A DNA stretch of 64,000 nt from contig CAJPVJ010000016.1 in NCBI GenBank assembly GCA_905397405.1, positions 1 through 64,000 on the forward strand, read 5' to 3'. The translations under genes and the position numbers were made by a program. This document shows positions 62,341-64,000 of this stretch, piece after piece. Under the pieces are notes generated by a model. The model did no database searches, was not told where the DNA came from, and saw only the letters and a program-made list of their open reading frames with translations. The stretch is from Oppiella nova (lineage: Eukaryota > Arthropoda > Arachnida > Sarcoptiformes > Oppiidae). The number at the start of each line of letters is the position of its first letter. Position 1 is the first letter of the stretch.

Positions 62341-63765
62341 ATGCAGTCATCACCAAATCAAAATGATGCTCAGGTATCATCTAATTCTTCACCACTCAAA
62401 CGAGCAATGAGTACTCGTCACTTGGTGATGATTTCGCTTGGTGGTGCAATCGGTACAGGGCTTTTTTTAGGTTCTGGTGAGGTGATCTCACAAACCGGTC
62501 CGATTGGTGCCATTATCTCTTACATCCTCGGCGGTGTAATTGCCTATATGGTGATGCTGTGCTTAGGTGAACTTGCTGTTCATATGCCTGAGTCTGGTTC
62601 GTTTGGTACTTATGCGCAACGATACATTGGTCCAGGTACCGGATACACCGTTACTTGGCTGTATTGGCTAACATGGTCAGCAACACTAGGCACTGAATTT
62701 ACTGCTGCGGCTTTGTTAATGCAAGAATGGTTTCCGCATATCTCGATGTGGTTATGGACGCTGATTTTTGCAGCAATCGTGTTTGGCTTAAATATGAGTT
62801 CAACCAAATGGTTTGCCGAATCTGAGTTCTGGCTCTCTTTGGTCAAAGTCATCACGGTAATCGCTTTTATTCTTTTTGGCCTTTTGGCAATTTTTGGTAT
62901 TTTAAATTATCAGGGACATACTTCAGCACCGTTATTTAGTAATTTGACCGATGAAGGCTGGTTCCCACAAGGTCTATTCCCAATCTTCACCACCATGTTA
63001 ATCGTGAACTTTGCCTTCTCTGGCACTGAGTTGATTGGCGTTGCTGCGGGTGAAACTGAAGATCCCGCGAAAAATGTGCCTAAAGCCATCAATACTGCTA
63101 TTTGGCGTTTATTGATTTTCTTTGTTGGTACTATCATCGTAATTAGTGCATTGCTGCCTCACCAAATGGCAGGATTACATGCTGAAGGGGTCAGTAGCAG
63201 CCCATTTGTTACCGTATTTGATCATATTGGTATTCCATACGCAGAAGACATTATCCGTTTTGTGATCATCACTGCGTTGTTGTCTGCGGCCAACTCAGGG
63301 CTATTTGCGGCATCACGTATGATGTGGTCGCTCTCAGCCAAGAAACAGCTTCCAGCAATGTTTTCTAGAGTCAATGCACGCGGTATTCCATATATTGCTG
63401 TGATTGTCACCATGTTCGGTGCGTTACCTGGTCTGCTTTCAGAACAATTTGCACCTGAGACTATTTTTAAAAACTTGTTGGGTGTGGCTGCGTTTACCAT
63501 GGTTGTGGTGTGGATGAGTATTTGTCTGAGCCAATTTAATTTTAGACGTCAATGGTACAAACAAGGTCATACCAAAGCTGAATTAGGCTTTGCTGCACCA
63601 TTGTTTCCAATTGTGCCGATCTTAGGTTTTATCTTCTGTTTAATTACCTGTATCAGTATGGTATTTGACCCTGAGATGGTAGTTGGCTTTATTTGTTGTT
63701 TAATCTTTATTGCGATTTGCTATATCAGCTACGCATTCTTATATAAAGATCAATCACAATCCTAA
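62341..63765 (+). CDS. Amino-acid permease (APC superfamily, AAT type), copy 2
   Basis: A 474-residue 12-helix amino-acid symporter, a close paralogue of the protein at 60220-61659. It shows GGAIGTGLFLGSGEVIS, EFTAAALLMQEWFPH, NFAFSGTELIGVAAGETEDP and AANSGLFAASRMMWSLS. Almost every motif matches copy 1, yet the N-terminal tails and loop residues differ, so the duplication is not recent. ATG at 62341 is preferred; an earlier ATG at 62290 adds a 17-residue leader without a ribosome site. A strong terminator follows. Substrate unknown. Confidence 0.9.
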   Translation: MQSSPNQNDAQVSSNSSPLKRAMSTRHLVMISLGGAIGTGLFLGSGEVISQTGPIGAIISYILGGVIAYMVMLCLGELAVHMPESGSFGTYAQRYIGPGTGYTVTWLYWLTWSATLGTEFTAAALLMQEWFPHISMWLWTLIFAAIVFGLNMSSTKWFAESEFWLSLVKVITVIAFILFGLLAIFGILNYQGHTSAPLFSNLTDEGWFPQGLFPIFTTMLIVNFAFSGTELIGVAAGETEDPAKNVPKAINTAIWRLLIFFVGTIIVISALLPHQMAGLHAEGVSSSPFVTVFDHIGIPYAEDIIRFVIITALLSAANSGLFAASRMMWSLSAKKQLPAMFSRVNARGIPYIAVIVTMFGALPGLLSEQFAPETIFKNLLGVAAFTMVVVWMSICLSQFNFRRQWYKQGHTKAELGFAAPLFPIVPILGFIFCLITCISMVFDPEMVVGFICCLIFIAICYISYAFLYKDQSQS

Positions 63766-63791
63766 ACAAAATCTTACTGATCATGCCTAAG

Positions 63792-63822
63792 CAAAAAGTG
63801 TAGCCATTGGCTACACTTTTTG
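63792..63822. terminator. Bidirectional terminator after permease copy 2
   Basis: CAAAAAGTGTAGCC / GGCTACACTTTTTG perfect stem with a three-base loop. Confidence 0.9.
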
Positions 63823-63897
63823 TACATTCATAGATAGTCAAAATCAGTTTAAGCTCGTAATTTAATAGTTAAACATAACAATCTATAAAAAACCCCA

Positions 63898-64000
63898 ATG
63901 AAGATTATTTTTATTCATGGTATGAACCAGCAGAATTATAATGCTGAGAGTTTAAAGCAACATTGGATTGATATTCTTCAACAGGGAATCGATGAACTTA
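63898..64000 (+). CDS. Start of an alpha/beta-hydrolase-like gene, cut by the window edge
   Basis: Only 34 codons are in the window: MKIIFIHGMNQQNYNAESLK, then HWIDILQQGIDEL. The opening KIIFIHGMNQ resembles the first beta strand and oxyanion loop (HG) of alpha/beta-hydrolase fold proteins. No more can be said. The family call is tentative. Confidence 0.5.
   Translation, partial: MKIIFIHGMNQQNYNAESLKQHWIDILQQGIDEL

Overview
The window is AT-rich, gene-dense DNA from a gammaproteobacterium, almost certainly an Acinetobacter. The evidence is a csuA/B-csuA-csuB pilus operon start, IS17-like IS5-family sequences, the greB / ttcA / htpX / pyrC / rnt housekeeping block, and gene style and codon use typical of that genus. 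No alignment or database search was run; all calls come from reading the sequence.

Layout. 1-2045: start of a Csu-type chaperone-usher pilus operon, read leftward. 2046-3764: one small unknown gene and a 1.5 kb AT-rich desert with decayed coding remnants. 3765-18471: chromosomal accessory genes, mainly regulator plus enzyme or transporter pairs (AraC, GNAT, DUF1304, a TetR-MDR reductase unit with a NemR-like operator, a Fur-type TonB siderophore receptor, MarC, a ProP-like osmolyte symporter, DoxX, a frameshifted aromatic-acid MFS transporter, and a LysR / quinone-oxidoreductase divergent pair). 48836-48925 is tRNA-Ser(UGA). Copies of the 3' end of that tRNA lie at 18535 and 30537, so 18535-48849 looks like two genomic islands stacked on one attachment site.

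The inner-left island (about 18.5-30.5 kb) is an iron module: FecI-FecR-FecA-type surface signalling, a secreted acetoacetate-decarboxylase-like protein, a secreted DJ-1/Hsp31-like protein, and a Fur-boxed large surface lipoprotein next to its own TonB-dependent receptor. The second island (30.5-48.8 kb) starts with a whole P4-type tyrosine integrase. It carries two orphan polymorphic-toxin tip / immunity cassettes (fossils), an operon of a serine-recombinase-like protein without its catalytic residues plus a small beta-rich protein, a remnant aromatic catabolic operon (AAHS transporter with a stub of a CoA-transferase), insertion sequences, a complete five-gene type 1-like chaperone-usher fimbrial operon, integrase fossils and a small tandem-repeat protein.

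Beyond the tRNA, 49-64 kb is core genome: greB, two lytic transglycosylases, an SCP2 protein, ttcA, heat-shock htpX with a sigma-32-like promoter, an L,D-transpeptidase, pyrC-rnt, and a tandem duplication of tRNA-Glu plus an amino-acid permease gene. The observations most worth following are the stacked tRNA-Ser islands, the lipoprotein / TonB receptor pair, the catalytically dead recombinase operon, and the IS-end-bounded DUF2750 unit.
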